Positions 1 to 8,944 of a DNA stretch of 64,000 nt are shown piece after piece (position 1 is the first letter of the stretch; each line of letters starts with the position of its first letter). The notes beneath the pieces were generated by a model. That model did not search any database and was not told the origin of the DNA. It saw nothing but the letters and a program-made list of their open reading frames with translations. The DNA is from Aureimonas sp. OT7 (GTDB lineage Bacteria > Pseudomonadota > Alphaproteobacteria > Rhizobiales > Rhizobiaceae), in NCBI RefSeq assembly GCF_014844055.1, contig NZ_CP062167.1, forward strand, positions 2,061,501 through 2,125,500, in the 5' to 3' direction. The translations under genes and the position numbers were made by a program.

Positions 1-388
1 ATGTTGGCACGTCAGTCGTAGGCAAGGATATCTGCAAAGTCGTCGGCAGCGTTAATGAGCCTTTCGTACGTAGTCTTCTGGATGGTCACCATCGGTCGTA
101 GAACCACCGCACGAGGAGGATGCTCAGAACGTCTAGAACTTCACTAACCTACTTGATCACACGCCGGTCGCCCACACGGAGCCGAATGCAATTGCGGCCC
201 TGCAGCTACTTTACGTCGTTGGCCTGACGCGCTGGGTCCGAAGCATGAACCGATCTTGCCGACAATTTGGCAAGCCGTATTCGCGGGCATTCTGCGACTG
301 CGCTTGGAGTCGCGGTATCGACGGGCGCGGAAGAACCTTTGGTTCGACTTCAGCGCCCGTCGAGCTTCTCGATAGGGTCATCGGACCC
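1..388. other. Window edge without a confident gene
   Basis: I see no convincing gene here. The only protein-like stretch is a 26-codon minus-strand frame at 92 down to 12, starting MVTIQKTTYERL and ending in an acidic, alanine-rich tail. It has no clear ribosome binding site. It could be a tiny peptide or the tail of a decayed gene. The longer frames on the plus strand overlap the well-supported minus-strand genes that begin at 389 and look like shadows. Confidence 0.4.
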
Positions 389-631
389 TTATCCGACCTG
401 GGTGAGCCGTCGGATATTCGCCTGCACAACGGCTCGATAGTCGCCGATTACGGTGTCAGTGGGCTGGCCGCTCATCACCGACGCGCAGGCATCGCCGAAC
501 GCCTGTACTTTCTCCGATACCATCAGCGTGGCTTCGTCGATGGCCGCAACGCCGCCGAGTCCGAGGCGGCAAAGCCGCAACTGGGCGGCCTGCTGCGACT
601 CCAGGGCGAGCATCATCATGTTCGCCCCCAT
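389..631 (-). CDS. Small conserved hypothetical protein
   Basis: This encodes about 80 residues with no named domain that I can place. The body (LALESQQAAQLRLCRLGLGG, then a stretch ending VQANIRRLT) resembles a family of short alphaproteobacterial proteins of unknown function, seen here as an N-terminal methionine-rich start followed by two amphipathic helices. I chose the ATG at 631, although the in-frame ATG-ATG-ATG three codons further in follows a GGGGCG and is equally possible. It lies 28 bp downstream of the next gene and after a manganese catalase on the same strand, so a shared stress-response transcript is likely. The function is unknown. Confidence 0.55.
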   Translation of the reverse strand: MGANMMMLALESQQAAQLRLCRLGLGGVAAIDEATLMVSEKVQAFGDACASVMSGQPTDTVIGDYRAVVQANIRRLTQVG

Positions 632-659
632 TGAAAGTAACAGGTGCACGCAGCTAACC

Positions 660-962
660 TCAGGCAACGGCGTGGCCATCGAATTCCGCAAATGCGGACC
701 TGATCGCCTCAGCCTTGGCATCGTCGTCGATATCGACCGAAACGGCAATCATACCGTCGAGAGCCTGATCGTATCGCTCATCCGTGCTCGGCTGGCCGCC
801 TCGGGCATCGCTGCCAGCCGGTTCCTCGCCGGCGGAATTGCCGGCGCCGACCGGTGAGATGAAAATCGACGTCCGCTCGACCTCATACTCCTGCACCAGG
901 CGCTCGACTGCCATTTCCGCGTTGCGGCGGGTTTCAAACTCCGCCTTCAGGTTCATGCCCAT
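660..962 (-). CDS. Small acidic hypothetical protein in the Mn-catalase operon
   Basis: A 100-residue soluble protein. The N-terminal third (NLKAEFETRRNAEMAVERLV) looks like one half of a ferredoxin-like fold, followed by a glycine, aspartate and serine-rich loop (about residues 37-65) and a second beta-alpha unit (MIAVSVDIDDDAKAEAIRSAF). This resembles general-stress-type proteins that vary in the middle, but I cannot assign a family by name. It starts 15 bp after the manganese catalase stop on the same strand and is followed closely by another small gene, so the three probably form one operon. No catalytic motif is visible. Confidence 0.7.
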   Translation of the reverse strand: MGMNLKAEFETRRNAEMAVERLVQEYEVERTSIFISPVGAGNSAGEEPAGSDARGGQPSTDERYDQALDGMIAVSVDIDDDAKAEAIRSAFAEFDGHAVA

Positions 963-977
963 CGTGCGCGTCTCCGT

Positions 978-1904
978 TTACCGTGAGGCCTTGTAGAGCT
1001 TTTGAGCGATTTCAAACATTTCCTCCGGGGCGTAGTCCGGGGTGAACGCGGACGGCACGCCGACGAGCTGGGCGATCTTTCCGCCTTCGGGATGACCTTC
1101 GACGACTTCCAGCTCCCCGGGAGGATCGTCCGGAAGCGCTACCTCGCCATTGCCCCATATGCCGGCCATCTCGCGATAATCATCCGGGCTGAAGGTGTAG
1201 AGGCGGCGGTGCGACCCCTCGTCGAGATACTTCTGGCATTCCGGAATCTTGGACAGCGGAATGTTCGGTGTCGGCAGGAATTTATCGAGATCCACGCCTG
1301 TCACCTTCTTCAGGGCCAACGCGTAGGCGTGTGCATGCACGGAACCCCGAACCAGGAGATAGCCGCAGACTTCTCGCCCCGTTGGATCGGTGAGCGTTTC
1401 ATAGACCCGGAGCTTGTGAAGCCGGGCGCCGCATTCCAGATGGAAATTATGCAGCAGATCGACGATCACGTTCCCGGTCGTCGTGACGAAATCGTTGTTC
1501 CACGAAACTCCGTTCGAATTGACCGGCATTGCGCCGCCGGCACCCGACAGGAACGCTGCGGCGTTGCGTATATCCTTCATGTCCTCGAACGGCGCTCCGG
1601 AAATGTCGCCCCCGTCGCCGGCATCACCATTCGGCTTGTCCGGGCCGTTGGCAAGCATCGCAACACCATTGGATACGAGCTCCACATGCCCCAGTTCCTC
1701 GGCGGTAATGGAAGCCACCAGGCTGTAGAACGGCTTCAGCTTATCCTTGGACCGAAAGTTGAAGCTCTGAAACATGTAGTTTCCGAGCGTCGACATCTCA
1801 CCATACTTTCCGCCCAGCAATTCCTGCAGCGCGGCAGCGGCATTGGGGTCTGCTCGTTTCGGGGCAGGCAATTCCGCTTGCAGTCGATCGACACGCATGA
1901 ACAT
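978..1904 (-). CDS. Manganese-containing catalase
   Basis: A non-haem catalase that disproportionates hydrogen peroxide at a di-manganese site in a ferritin-like four-helix bundle. At 308 residues it has the usual length. Expected metal ligands are visible: Glu36 in KYGEMSTL, and Glu69/Glu70 with His73 in the EELGHVE motif; a later ligand pair falls in the LECGARLHK and RGSVHAHAYA segments. The start at 1904 is supported by GGAGGT about 7 bases upstream. It leads an apparent minus-strand operon with two small unknown genes. In related bacteria these catalases usually sit with envelope or general-stress genes, which fits the cold-shock gene nearby. Cytoplasmic. Confidence 0.93.
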   Translation of the reverse strand: MFMRVDRLQAELPAPKRADPNAAAALQELLGGKYGEMSTLGNYMFQSFNFRSKDKLKPFYSLVASITAEELGHVELVSNGVAMLANGPDKPNGDAGDGGDISGAPFEDMKDIRNAAAFLSGAGGAMPVNSNGVSWNNDFVTTTGNVIVDLLHNFHLECGARLHKLRVYETLTDPTGREVCGYLLVRGSVHAHAYALALKKVTGVDLDKFLPTPNIPLSKIPECQKYLDEGSHRRLYTFSPDDYREMAGIWGNGEVALPDDPPGELEVVEGHPEGGKIAQLVGVPSAFTPDYAPEEMFEIAQKLYKASR

Positions 1905-2136
1905 GGCTGTACCTCCGTTGAAAGGAAGACAACAAAGCGCAGGTGAGGCCGTTCCAATTCATCCGGTGTGACGTATGAGCCCACCGCAGGACCCAGGATC
2001 GTCGATATCGCTATTCCGATGCCAGGCGATTGCCAGAATGGTGCGGCTGCCCCATATTGCCATGAGCGGCCATTGCCGCACCCGGGTTTTCCGCGCAGTT
2101 GCGCGATCAGATCACACACCCGGCCCGAAAGATTTC

Positions 2137-2424
2137 ATGAAAAATTCTGCGCATCAGCGTTTGCTCGCTGAACGGCTGTTCATGCCGATCGTAAGCTCGG
2201 CAGGGGCAAGTGCACTTGCCATTCCGTCAGCCCGGACGGAAACAAAGGAAAAATCCGCGCGGCTTAGGGCGCTGCGGCTTGCCCGCGATGCTGAGCAGCG
2301 GGTGCAAAAGATTCCCATCATGATCGCCGCCCGGAAACGAGGCCGCGACTGGCGACGCTCTCTGGCTGTCGTCGCATTCATCATGATCTGTGCGGGAACA
2401 AGCTACCTCTCTCTGCTGCAGTGA
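2137..2424 (+). CDS. Possible small single-pass membrane protein
   Basis: A 95-codon frame of uncertain status. Its middle is a charged helix (KEKSARLRALRLARDAEQR) typical of real short alphaproteobacterial proteins, and its C terminus is a single hydrophobic segment (about residues 76-94, SLAVVAFIMICAGTSYLSLL). That suggests a tail-anchored inner-membrane protein. The ATG at 2137 has a weak GAAAG a few bases upstream; an internal ATG at 2182 is also possible. It stands alone between the catalase and a cold-shock gene. I do not recognise a family and would not assign a role. Confidence 0.4.
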   Translation: MKNSAHQRLLAERLFMPIVSSAGASALAIPSARTETKEKSARLRALRLARDAEQRVQKIPIMIAARKRGRDWRRSLAVVAFIMICAGTSYLSLLQ

Positions 2425-2629
2425 GCACCGCGCCATTTGCGGCCGATCCGATTGCGCCCGGATCAGTTTGCCAAACAGGCTGGCATGGCTTATATATGCG
2501 GCATCGATCTTGTTACGAATGATGTTTCTGCGCTTCGGCGCCTTCTCACTCTCCTCTTCAATTTCGAGCAGCATGGCGACGGCTTCCGGCCGGGCGCTGG
2601 CACATAACGCCGGTTGAAAGGAATTCATC

Positions 2630-2839
2630 ATGGCTACTGGAACGGTTAAGTTTTTCAACACCACCAAGGGCTTCGGCTTTATCGAGCAGGACAATGGCGG
2701 CGCCGACGTGTTCGTGCACGCTTCTGCGGTAGAGCGCAGCGGGATGAGCAGCCTGGTCGACGGCCAGAAGATCAGCTTCGAGATCGTCACGGATCAGCGC
2801 AACGGCAAGAGCTCTGCCGAGAACATCCAGGGCGCCTGA
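2630..2839 (+). CDS. Cold-shock protein (CspA family)
   Basis: A 69-residue single cold-shock domain that binds single-stranded RNA or DNA and melts RNA secondary structure. Both nucleic-acid-binding motifs are present: KGFGFIEQ (RNP1, about residues 13-20) and VFVHAS (RNP2, about residues 27-32). The length is the family norm. The start follows GAAAGGAATTC, with AGGA well placed. A strong hairpin terminator begins 28 bp after the stop, so this is a single-gene transcript. The 200-bp gap upstream leaves room for a structured 5' leader, as is common for csp genes. Several csp paralogues are usual in such genomes, so no finer symbol is given. Confidence 0.93.
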   Translation: MATGTVKFFNTTKGFGFIEQDNGGADVFVHASAVERSGMSSLVDGQKISFEIVTDQRNGKSSAENIQGA

Positions 2840-2866
2840 ACTCTTCCAAAAGGGTCCATGGTAATG

Positions 2867-2894
2867 AAAGGGGCTGCTCTGCGGCCCCTTTTCT
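2867..2894. terminator. Rho-independent terminator of the csp gene, possibly bidirectional
   Basis: AAAGGGGC and GCCCCTTT form an eight-pair stem followed by TTCT. The same hairpin read on the other strand could stop the converging BLUF remnant. Confidence 0.75.
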
Positions 2895-2927
2895 GTGTCT
2901 GCATCCGTCACGCCGCTGCAGGTCGCT

Positions 2928-3281
2928 TTAGCGTCCGTGAATTCCGCGAATCTGATCCGCGACCGCAACGACCGCGCCATACGGCAGCTCGGTCATTCCC
3001 CAGCCGTCGAACCGGCGCCGCAAGATACCCGTGCTGACCATCAAGGTGATTCGGGCATGTCGGGAGTCCACCTGAATGCGTCAATAGAGGTCCTCGACGA
3101 CATCTCGCGGGCCTTCCAGAACCTGCATCACCTCCCGCCGGCGTATTCCCATGCAGCCGGTGATGCCGACCTCAAGGTTCGAGGCAGAGAACGTGGCGGC
3201 GAGCCGCTTCACATCCCTTTGCGGGATTTCCTCAAGCAGCATGCTTATGTAGCAGATCGTATGAAGCGGCTCTTCGTTCAT
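2928..3281 (-). pseudogene. BLUF-domain blue-light sensor interrupted by an in-frame TGA
   Basis: BLUF domains bind FAD and sense blue light. From the ATG at 3281 (preceded by GGGGAG) the first 66 residues match the domain's N-terminal two-thirds, including the flavin-site tyrosine in ICYIS, the asparagine in SASNLEVGITG, and the glutamine in MQVLEGP. A TGA at 3083-3081 then stops translation after VEDLY. The same frame resumes immediately with RIQVDSRHARITLMVSTG and RRRFDGWGM, which is the rest of the BLUF core, and ends at TAA 2930-2928. One substitution (for instance CGA to TGA) explains everything. There is no effector domain, so the intact form was a short BLUF protein. Sequencing error or stop readthrough remain possible. 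Confidence 0.8.
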
Positions 3282-3427
3282 GCGGCACTCCCCAAACCAG
3301 ATGGCAGTGCTACACGACGCTGCGTGATGAACCGTCCGCACTGGCAGACCTGCAACCAGCGGATCCGGATATCAAAAGCAGACGATAAACCGATCGTTCC
3401 ACGACCGCCTTGCGTTTCAACGTGCGG

Positions 3428-5032
3428 TTACGGCGACTGTGTATTTGCTGCAACGGGCCGGGCGCGCTCCAGCAAGAGTGCCTGTCCGGAACCGTCGTAA
3501 CCGCCGAGGCCGCCCTGCCTGGCCCGCGACATGGCCATTGCGAACGCATCGGCCACGACCGTTTGCGGATTGCGCCTGAGTTGCTTCAACGCGGCAAGGA
3601 TCGCAAGGTCCGACGCCGCCGTCCGGGCCAGGGCCTCCTGTCCGCCGCCGGCAAGGCGCTGCCATCGCTCCATCATGGGGGCGCCGTCTTCGGCCGTCGG
3701 TCGCAGGCTGTCGACGATGTGTTCGAATGCGTCGGGCGATCGGGTGCGTGCTCTTAGGACATCCAGCGCGATGACATTGCTGGTGCCTTCCCAGATTGCG
3801 TTGACAGGAGCCTCGCGATAGGCGCGCGCCAGCAGCCCATCCTCGATATATCCGTTGCCACCCATGCATTCCATCGCTTCGTACAGGATCGTGGGGGCGA
3901 GTTTGCAGATCCAGTATTTGGCTGCGGGTGTCATGAGCCGCGCGAAGGCTGCCTCGCTCTCATCGGCCTCCGCGCGATCCCATGCGCGGCACAGGCGGAA
4001 GACGAGGGCGGTCGATGCCTCCACCATGATTGCGATTTCGGCAAGGATGGCACGCATGAGCGGCTGATCGACGAGCAGGCGTCCGAAGGCCTTGCGCTGG
4101 TCCGCATGGTGCAAGGCAACCGAAAGGCCAACGCGCATCAGCCCCGCTGAAGCCAGAGCGCAGTCCAGGCGGGTCAGGTTGACCATGCGCAGGATGGTGG
4201 AGATGCCGGCGCCTTCCTCGGACACGGGATAGGCGGTTGCGTCGACGAGGTCCACTTCCGCAGACGCGTTGGAGCGGTTGCCGAGCTTGTCCTTCAGGCG
4301 GCGCAGGTGAACTCCGTTGCGCGTGCCATCTGCCAGGATGCGCGGCACCAGATAGACCGTCAGGCCTGCGTCTGCCCCTGCCAGCATCAGGAAGGCATCC
4401 GACATCGGCGCCGACAGGAACCATTTGTGCCCGTTCAAACGATAGCCGCCGTCGGTCCCGCGTGTCGCAAGGGTGCGGTTACTGCGTATGTCGGAGCCGC
4501 CCTGCCGTTCCGTCATTCCCATGCCGATGGTCAGTCCCGCCTTTTCAGTCGCCGGGCGTGAGGACGGGTCGTAGTCTCGGGAGAGAATTCCATGGCGCCA
4601 GACGCCCGCTTGCGCGGATGCGCCGTCCAGCACCGCCAAGCTGGCATGGGTCATGGTCAATGGGCAGAGGTGGCCGCATTCCGCCTGCGCCGTCATGTAG
4701 AAGCGCGCCGCGCGTGCGACATGGCTGCCGCCTGCATGGGTAGAGGAATGCAGGCCGGCGGCGCAGCCGCGTTCCATCAGGGCGTGATAGGCGGGATGAA
4801 ATTCCACCATCCCGATTTCCACGCCCTTCTCGTCGTAAGGGCGGAACCTCGGAAGCCATTCATTGGCAGCACGCCCGAGTTGCAACGACTCGGGGCTCCC
4901 CATGGCCTGCCCGAAAACCGCGAGCCCGGACGCGTCGTCGGCATCGCCGACCGCTTCCCTGAGGCCGGCGTCGCTTCGCCAGAAGTCGATATCCTCGAAT
5001 ATGTCGGACTGATTATCCCGAACCATTTTCAC
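3428..5032 (-). CDS. aidB: AidB-type acyl-CoA dehydrogenase family protein
   Basis: A 534-residue flavoprotein of the acyl-CoA dehydrogenase superfamily, closest to the AidB branch induced in the adaptive response to alkylating agents. AidB family traits are visible: length well above the 380-residue beta-oxidation enzymes, the MTERQGGSDIRSN motif (about residues 172-184) around the flavin site, NGHKWFLSAP, and the C-terminal signature ECMGGNGYIED followed by AIWEGTSNVIALD. The start at 5032 or the nearby ATG at 5026 are both acceptable. It stands alone, facing away from the autotransporter gene. AidB binds DNA and FAD and is thought to shield or detoxify; the substrate of this copy is unknown. 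Confidence 0.88.
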   Translation of the reverse strand: MKMVRDNQSDIFEDIDFWRSDAGLREAVGDADDASGLAVFGQAMGSPESLQLGRAANEWLPRFRPYDEKGVEIGMVEFHPAYHALMERGCAAGLHSSTHAGGSHVARAARFYMTAQAECGHLCPLTMTHASLAVLDGASAQAGVWRHGILSRDYDPSSRPATEKAGLTIGMGMTERQGGSDIRSNRTLATRGTDGGYRLNGHKWFLSAPMSDAFLMLAGADAGLTVYLVPRILADGTRNGVHLRRLKDKLGNRSNASAEVDLVDATAYPVSEEGAGISTILRMVNLTRLDCALASAGLMRVGLSVALHHADQRKAFGRLLVDQPLMRAILAEIAIMVEASTALVFRLCRAWDRAEADESEAAFARLMTPAAKYWICKLAPTILYEAMECMGGNGYIEDGLLARAYREAPVNAIWEGTSNVIALDVLRARTRSPDAFEHIVDSLRPTAEDGAPMMERWQRLAGGGQEALARTAASDLAILAALKQLRRNPQTVVADAFAMAMSRARQGGLGGYDGSGQALLLERARPVAANTQSP

Positions 5033-5237
5033 CTCGCCCTCCCGAATTCGGCCGATTGGCGGACCGCCGGGGGCAGTTCACAGCGCGAAAGTCTACACCC
5101 TTTAGCTCTCTTTTGGGGGAGGATTGAGACTTTCGGAGCGCTTCAACTCCGGCAGCACCGCTGTAGGTTGCCGGCAGATGCTCAATTTACGAGCAAGTCG
5201 TCCAAGCTATTGTTATAACGTTATAGAAGTAAGTATA

Positions 5238-7400
5238 ATGTTTCAGTTGCGTCGTTTTCGCCAGATGGTGCTGGCCTCTTCCTGCCTTGTCCTCATCTCT
5301 GGACACTATGCCCTGGCACAATCTTTGGTCGTCGACAGTCCGCCGGACTACAGTGTTGGGGTAGGGGGCGAATCCTATGACGACGTCGAGATCGGGCCGG
5401 ATAATGTCGGCATGGTCATCGTAGGGCCCGGAGCCTCGCTGACCTCGACGGCCCCGATCGTGATCGGCCGCAATACGAGTTCCAGCGGCACGCTCGTCAT
5501 CGGCGCACCGGCCGGCGGCTCGCCGACGGGCGCAGGCGTCGTCAACGCTCCGACGATCAATTTCGGCGCCGGCTCGGCCCTGCTGGTCTTCAATCACGAC
5601 GATCCGGCCTATGATTTCGGCGCCGGCCTCGTCGGCGGGCCGAATGCCCTCGTCCGTCTCGAATCCGGACGGACGATCCTGTCGGGGGATAGTTCGGCAT
5701 TCAATGGCGTGGTCGAGACCGTCGCCAACGTCTACGACAAGGTCATCCAGGTCGACGGTATTCTCGGCGGCACACTGAATATTGCGCCGGGCTCCGAGCT
5801 GGAGGGGATCGGAACCGTGCAGAACGTCGTTGTCGCAGGCTCCATCAGGCCGGGTGGCAACGGTGCGTTCGGCACACTCACGATCAACGGCGATTATGTC
5901 GGGCAGGACAACTGGGTTGAGATGGATACGGTTCTGGGCGACGACGCATCCGTAACCGACCGTCTTATCATCCGTGGAAACAGCAGCGGCGACTCTACGC
6001 TGATCGTCAACGACCGCTCCGGCATCGGGGCGCCGACGAACGAGGGCATACTCCTCATCCAGGTCGATGGCGCCTCCAACGCCAATTTCGTACTGGATGG
6101 CTATTATATCGACCAGAACAACCGCAGCGCGATCATTGCCGGCGCCTATTCCTACTCGCTGTACAAGGGCAGCGTCAGCGACCCGACCAACGGCAACTGG
6201 TACCTGCGTTCGATCGCCAAGGATGCGCCGGCAGACCCGACCGACCCAACCGACCCGACTGACCCCACCGACCCGACAACCCCGACCGATCCGACGGATC
6301 CGACCGTGCCCGGCACGCCAGCCGATCCGGACGGCCCCGGCTTTCCGACCGGCCCCATCGGTTCGGACCCGGCTGCCGATCCGCTCTACCAGCCCGGGGT
6401 GCCGCTCTACGAGGCGTATCCCTCGCTGCTTCTCGACATGAACCGCCTGCCGACGCTGCGCCAGCGCGTCGGCAACCGGATATGGTCGGGTACGGCCGAT
6501 CCGAAGCCATTCCACAAGGGCGCGCTGACAAATACGCCGCCGCAGGATCTGGTCGATGGGCGGGCCGTCTGGGGACGTATCGAAGGCCGCGGATTCGATA
6601 TAACGCCGGATCGGTCGGCAAGTGGCTGGCAGTCGGACGGCTCTCTCTGGCGTATCCAGGCCGGCGTGGACTTTCCCGTCTACGAGGCTGCGGGCGGGGA
6701 CGTTCTCGTTGGCGGCGTCTGGCTGCATCACGGACGCGGCTCGGCCGATGTCGACTCCTTCGCCGGTTCGGGCACGATCGACACGACAGGGTCGGGCGTC
6801 GGCGCCTCGCTGACCTATTACGCCCAGAATGGCCTGTATGTCGACGGGCAGGTGCAGGGCACCTGGTACCAGACGGATATCTGGTCCGACACGCTCAACA
6901 TGGTCGAGGCCGATGGCAATGACGGCTTCGGCTGGTCGGCCAGCGTGGAAGTGGGGCGCAGCTTCGACATCGCCTATGAGTGGTCGGTGACGCCGCAGGC
7001 ACAACTGATCTACAGCAGCGTCGATTTCGACGACTTCACCGATGCCACGGGTGCCGGCGTCCGGCTGTTGCGCGGCGACAGCCTGGTCGGTCGGCTGGGC
7101 ATATCGTTGGATCACGAGACGACGTGGGAGTCCGCCAGCGGCGATACCCGCCGCCTGCAGACCTACGGTCTCGTCGATGTGCGCCAGGAGTTCCTGGATG
7201 GCACTCGGATCGAGGTCGGCGGCATTCCGCTCGACTCCAGCACCGGCGATACGTGGCTCGGCGGCGCGCTGGGCGCCACGTACAACTGGTCGGACGACGC
7301 ATGGTCGGTGTACGGGCAGGTGGGTGTTGCCAGCGATCTTGGCGATTTCGGCGACAGTATCGAGGTGTCCGGAACGGCGGGGTTGCGCGTCAGGTTCTGA
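5238..7400 (+). CDS. Autotransporter (type Va) with DPT-repeat linker
   Basis: A 720-residue outer-membrane autotransporter. Residues 1-28 form a signal peptide ending near HYALAQS. The passenger (about 30-330) is rich in G, T, V and I with beta-helix-like spacing (for example LNIAPGSELEGIGTVQNVVV and GDYVGQDNW). A linker of repeated Asp-Pro-Thr triplets (about 332-360, bases 6230-6309) separates it from a C-terminal beta-barrel of about 280 residues that ends in Phe (GLRVRF), the outer-membrane signature. I chose the ATG at 5238 because the signal peptide starts there. It is monocistronic, and the passenger function is unknown; adhesion is the usual guess. The linker DNA is nearly perfectly repetitive and may vary in length between strains. 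Confidence 0.88.
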   Translation: MFQLRRFRQMVLASSCLVLISGHYALAQSLVVDSPPDYSVGVGGESYDDVEIGPDNVGMVIVGPGASLTSTAPIVIGRNTSSSGTLVIGAPAGGSPTGAGVVNAPTINFGAGSALLVFNHDDPAYDFGAGLVGGPNALVRLESGRTILSGDSSAFNGVVETVANVYDKVIQVDGILGGTLNIAPGSELEGIGTVQNVVVAGSIRPGGNGAFGTLTINGDYVGQDNWVEMDTVLGDDASVTDRLIIRGNSSGDSTLIVNDRSGIGAPTNEGILLIQVDGASNANFVLDGYYIDQNNRSAIIAGAYSYSLYKGSVSDPTNGNWYLRSIAKDAPADPTDPTDPTDPTDPTTPTDPTDPTVPGTPADPDGPGFPTGPIGSDPAADPLYQPGVPLYEAYPSLLLDMNRLPTLRQRVGNRIWSGTADPKPFHKGALTNTPPQDLVDGRAVWGRIEGRGFDITPDRSASGWQSDGSLWRIQAGVDFPVYEAAGGDVLVGGVWLHHGRGSADVDSFAGSGTIDTTGSGVGASLTYYAQNGLYVDGQVQGTWYQTDIWSDTLNMVEADGNDGFGWSASVEVGRSFDIAYEWSVTPQAQLIYSSVDFDDFTDATGAGVRLLRGDSLVGRLGISLDHETTWESASGDTRRLQTYGLVDVRQEFLDGTRIEVGGIPLDSSTGDTWLGGALGATYNWSDDAWSVYGQVGVASDLGDFGDSIEVSGTAGLRVRF

Positions 7401-7481
7401 CGCGCCCCATCCGGCGAGTTGCGGCTATGGCCGCCTCGCCATATATCCAGCCATTCCCGAAAGGCATCGATGGCCTGAAGC

Positions 7482-8573
7482 ATGACTGGACCAGCATACA
7501 TGGACGACTTGACCTCGACCACCCGAACACCGTCGATGCCCGCCGGGCATCCAAGGGTGGCGCCGGCGCGTGTCGGCATCCTCCTGGCCAATCTGGGGAC
7601 ACCCGACGGGTACGACTATTGGTCCATGCGCCGGTATCTCAGCGAGTTTCTGTCCGACAGGCGCGTGATCGACTACCCGCGGTGGAAGTGGCAGCCCATT
7701 CTGCAGACGGTGATTCTTGCCAAGCGGCCGTTCAGTTCCGGTGCCAACTACAAGTCGATCTGGAACGAAAGCCTGAACGAAAGTCCGCTGCTGACAATCA
7801 CGCGTCGGCAGACCGAGCGCGTGCGCGAGACGCTTGCCGAACGCTACGGCGACTCCGTAATTGTCGATTTCTGCATGCGTTACGGCAATCCGTCAGTGGA
7901 GTCGGTGGTATCGCGGATGGTGGAAGAGGGATGCACGCGCATCCTGTATTTTCCGCTGTATCCGCAGTATGCGGGCGCCACCACCGCGACCGCCAACGAC
8001 CAGTTCTTCCGCGCCCTGATGAAGCAGTTCCGGCAGCCGGCCGCGCGCACGGTCGACGCATATTTCGAGCATCCCCTGTACGTGGAGGCACTGGCGCAAT
8101 CGGTTGAGCGCGCCTACGCGGAAGCGGGCAGCCGGCCCGAGAAGCTCGTCGCCTCCTATCATGGAATGCCGAAGCGCTATTTGATGCAGGGTGACCCGTA
8201 TCATTGCCAATGCCAGAAGACGACGCGGCTGCTTCGTGAACGACTGGGATGGGCGGACGACAGCATCGACACCACGTTCCAGTCGGTATTCGGCCCGGAG
8301 GAGTGGCTCAAGCCCTACACGGTGGAGCATGTGGCCGAGCTGGCCAAACGGGGTATCCGCCATATCGCGGTGGCATCGCCTGCCTTCAGCGCGGATTGCA
8401 TCGAGACGCTGGAAGAGATCAACGGGGAGATCCGCGAAGCCTTCCTGCATGCCGGCGGAACGGAATTCACCTACATCCCATGCCTCAATGATGACGATGC
8501 CCATATCAGGGCGTTGTCAGAGATCATCGGAGAAAACCTGTCCGGATGGGTGGCCGCAGGGGAGGCTGCCTGA
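7482..8573 (+). CDS. hemH: Ferrochelatase
   Basis: Inserts ferrous iron into protoporphyrin IX, the last step of protohaem synthesis. The 363-residue protein shows the family core: GILLANLGTPD near residue 32, CMRYGNPS, YFPLYPQYAGATT, the metal-binding His227 in ASYHGMP, and the conserved Glu308 in CIETLEEI. The C terminus (PCLNDDDAHIRAL) is typical of proteobacterial ferrochelatases. The ATG at 7482 is uncertain; one at 7500 would lose six residues. It lies alone between the autotransporter and the arabinoside cluster. Its last 88 bases recur at 19155 with about 89 percent identity, where they mark the far end of an apparent insertion. Confidence 0.95.
   Translation: MTGPAYMDDLTSTTRTPSMPAGHPRVAPARVGILLANLGTPDGYDYWSMRRYLSEFLSDRRVIDYPRWKWQPILQTVILAKRPFSSGANYKSIWNESLNESPLLTITRRQTERVRETLAERYGDSVIVDFCMRYGNPSVESVVSRMVEEGCTRILYFPLYPQYAGATTATANDQFFRALMKQFRQPAARTVDAYFEHPLYVEALAQSVERAYAEAGSRPEKLVASYHGMPKRYLMQGDPYHCQCQKTTRLLRERLGWADDSIDTTFQSVFGPEEWLKPYTVEHVAELAKRGIRHIAVASPAFSADCIETLEEINGEIREAFLHAGGTEFTYIPCLNDDDAHIRALSEIIGENLSGWVAAGEAA
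8478..8513 (+). repeat. Direct repeat, left copy (inside hemH)
   Basis: These 36 bases are identical to 19167-19202. Similarity extends over 8466-8553 against 19155-19242 with about ten mismatches. The two copies bracket the arabinoside operon and the truncated dehydratase gene. Confidence 0.9.
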
Positions 8574-8944
8574 ACCTCCGTAAGGCCTGCATGATCGTCC
8601 CTGTCGTTTCTGGACCTCGACCAGGATGTCTCGGCGAGCCACATGCGGCGCAAGGCTGAGGCATGCTGAGCTCAGCACCCATACCAGAATGTCGACTGCG
8701 ACACAGCTAGGCCGTAGGAAGAGTTGCTTCATCTCCCGGGCCGGCCGGATGCCTTGAAAGACAGGTGGCTGTTCGGGGCCTGGGGCAGCTATTTCCGTGG
8801 ACACAACGGACCTTGGGCACTCCTTCCCGATCGAAAAACTGCCGCTCGTAAACACCAGGGGAAATTTTCATACCCGAAAACTTGATATGTAACGAGCAGT
8901 CACTTATGACCAGGGTGTGCATACTCGGGTTGTGAGGTAGGATC
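8574..8944. other. Intergenic region upstream of the arabinoside operon
   Basis: This 371-bp gap holds no supported gene. Its right end is AT-richer (near 8865-8900) and likely carries the promoter and operator of the regulator gene at 8945, whose GTG is preceded by GAGGTAGGATC. I could not identify a clear operator palindrome by eye. Confidence 0.5.

Noticed and set aside
2895..3500. A plus-strand open frame of 201 codons over the BLUF remnant
   Set aside because: It has no domain and its sense counterpart carries clear BLUF motifs on the minus strand.
5187..7115. An antisense open frame of 642 codons over the autotransporter
   Set aside because: The plus strand has a signal peptide, linker and terminal Phe, so the antisense frame is a shadow.
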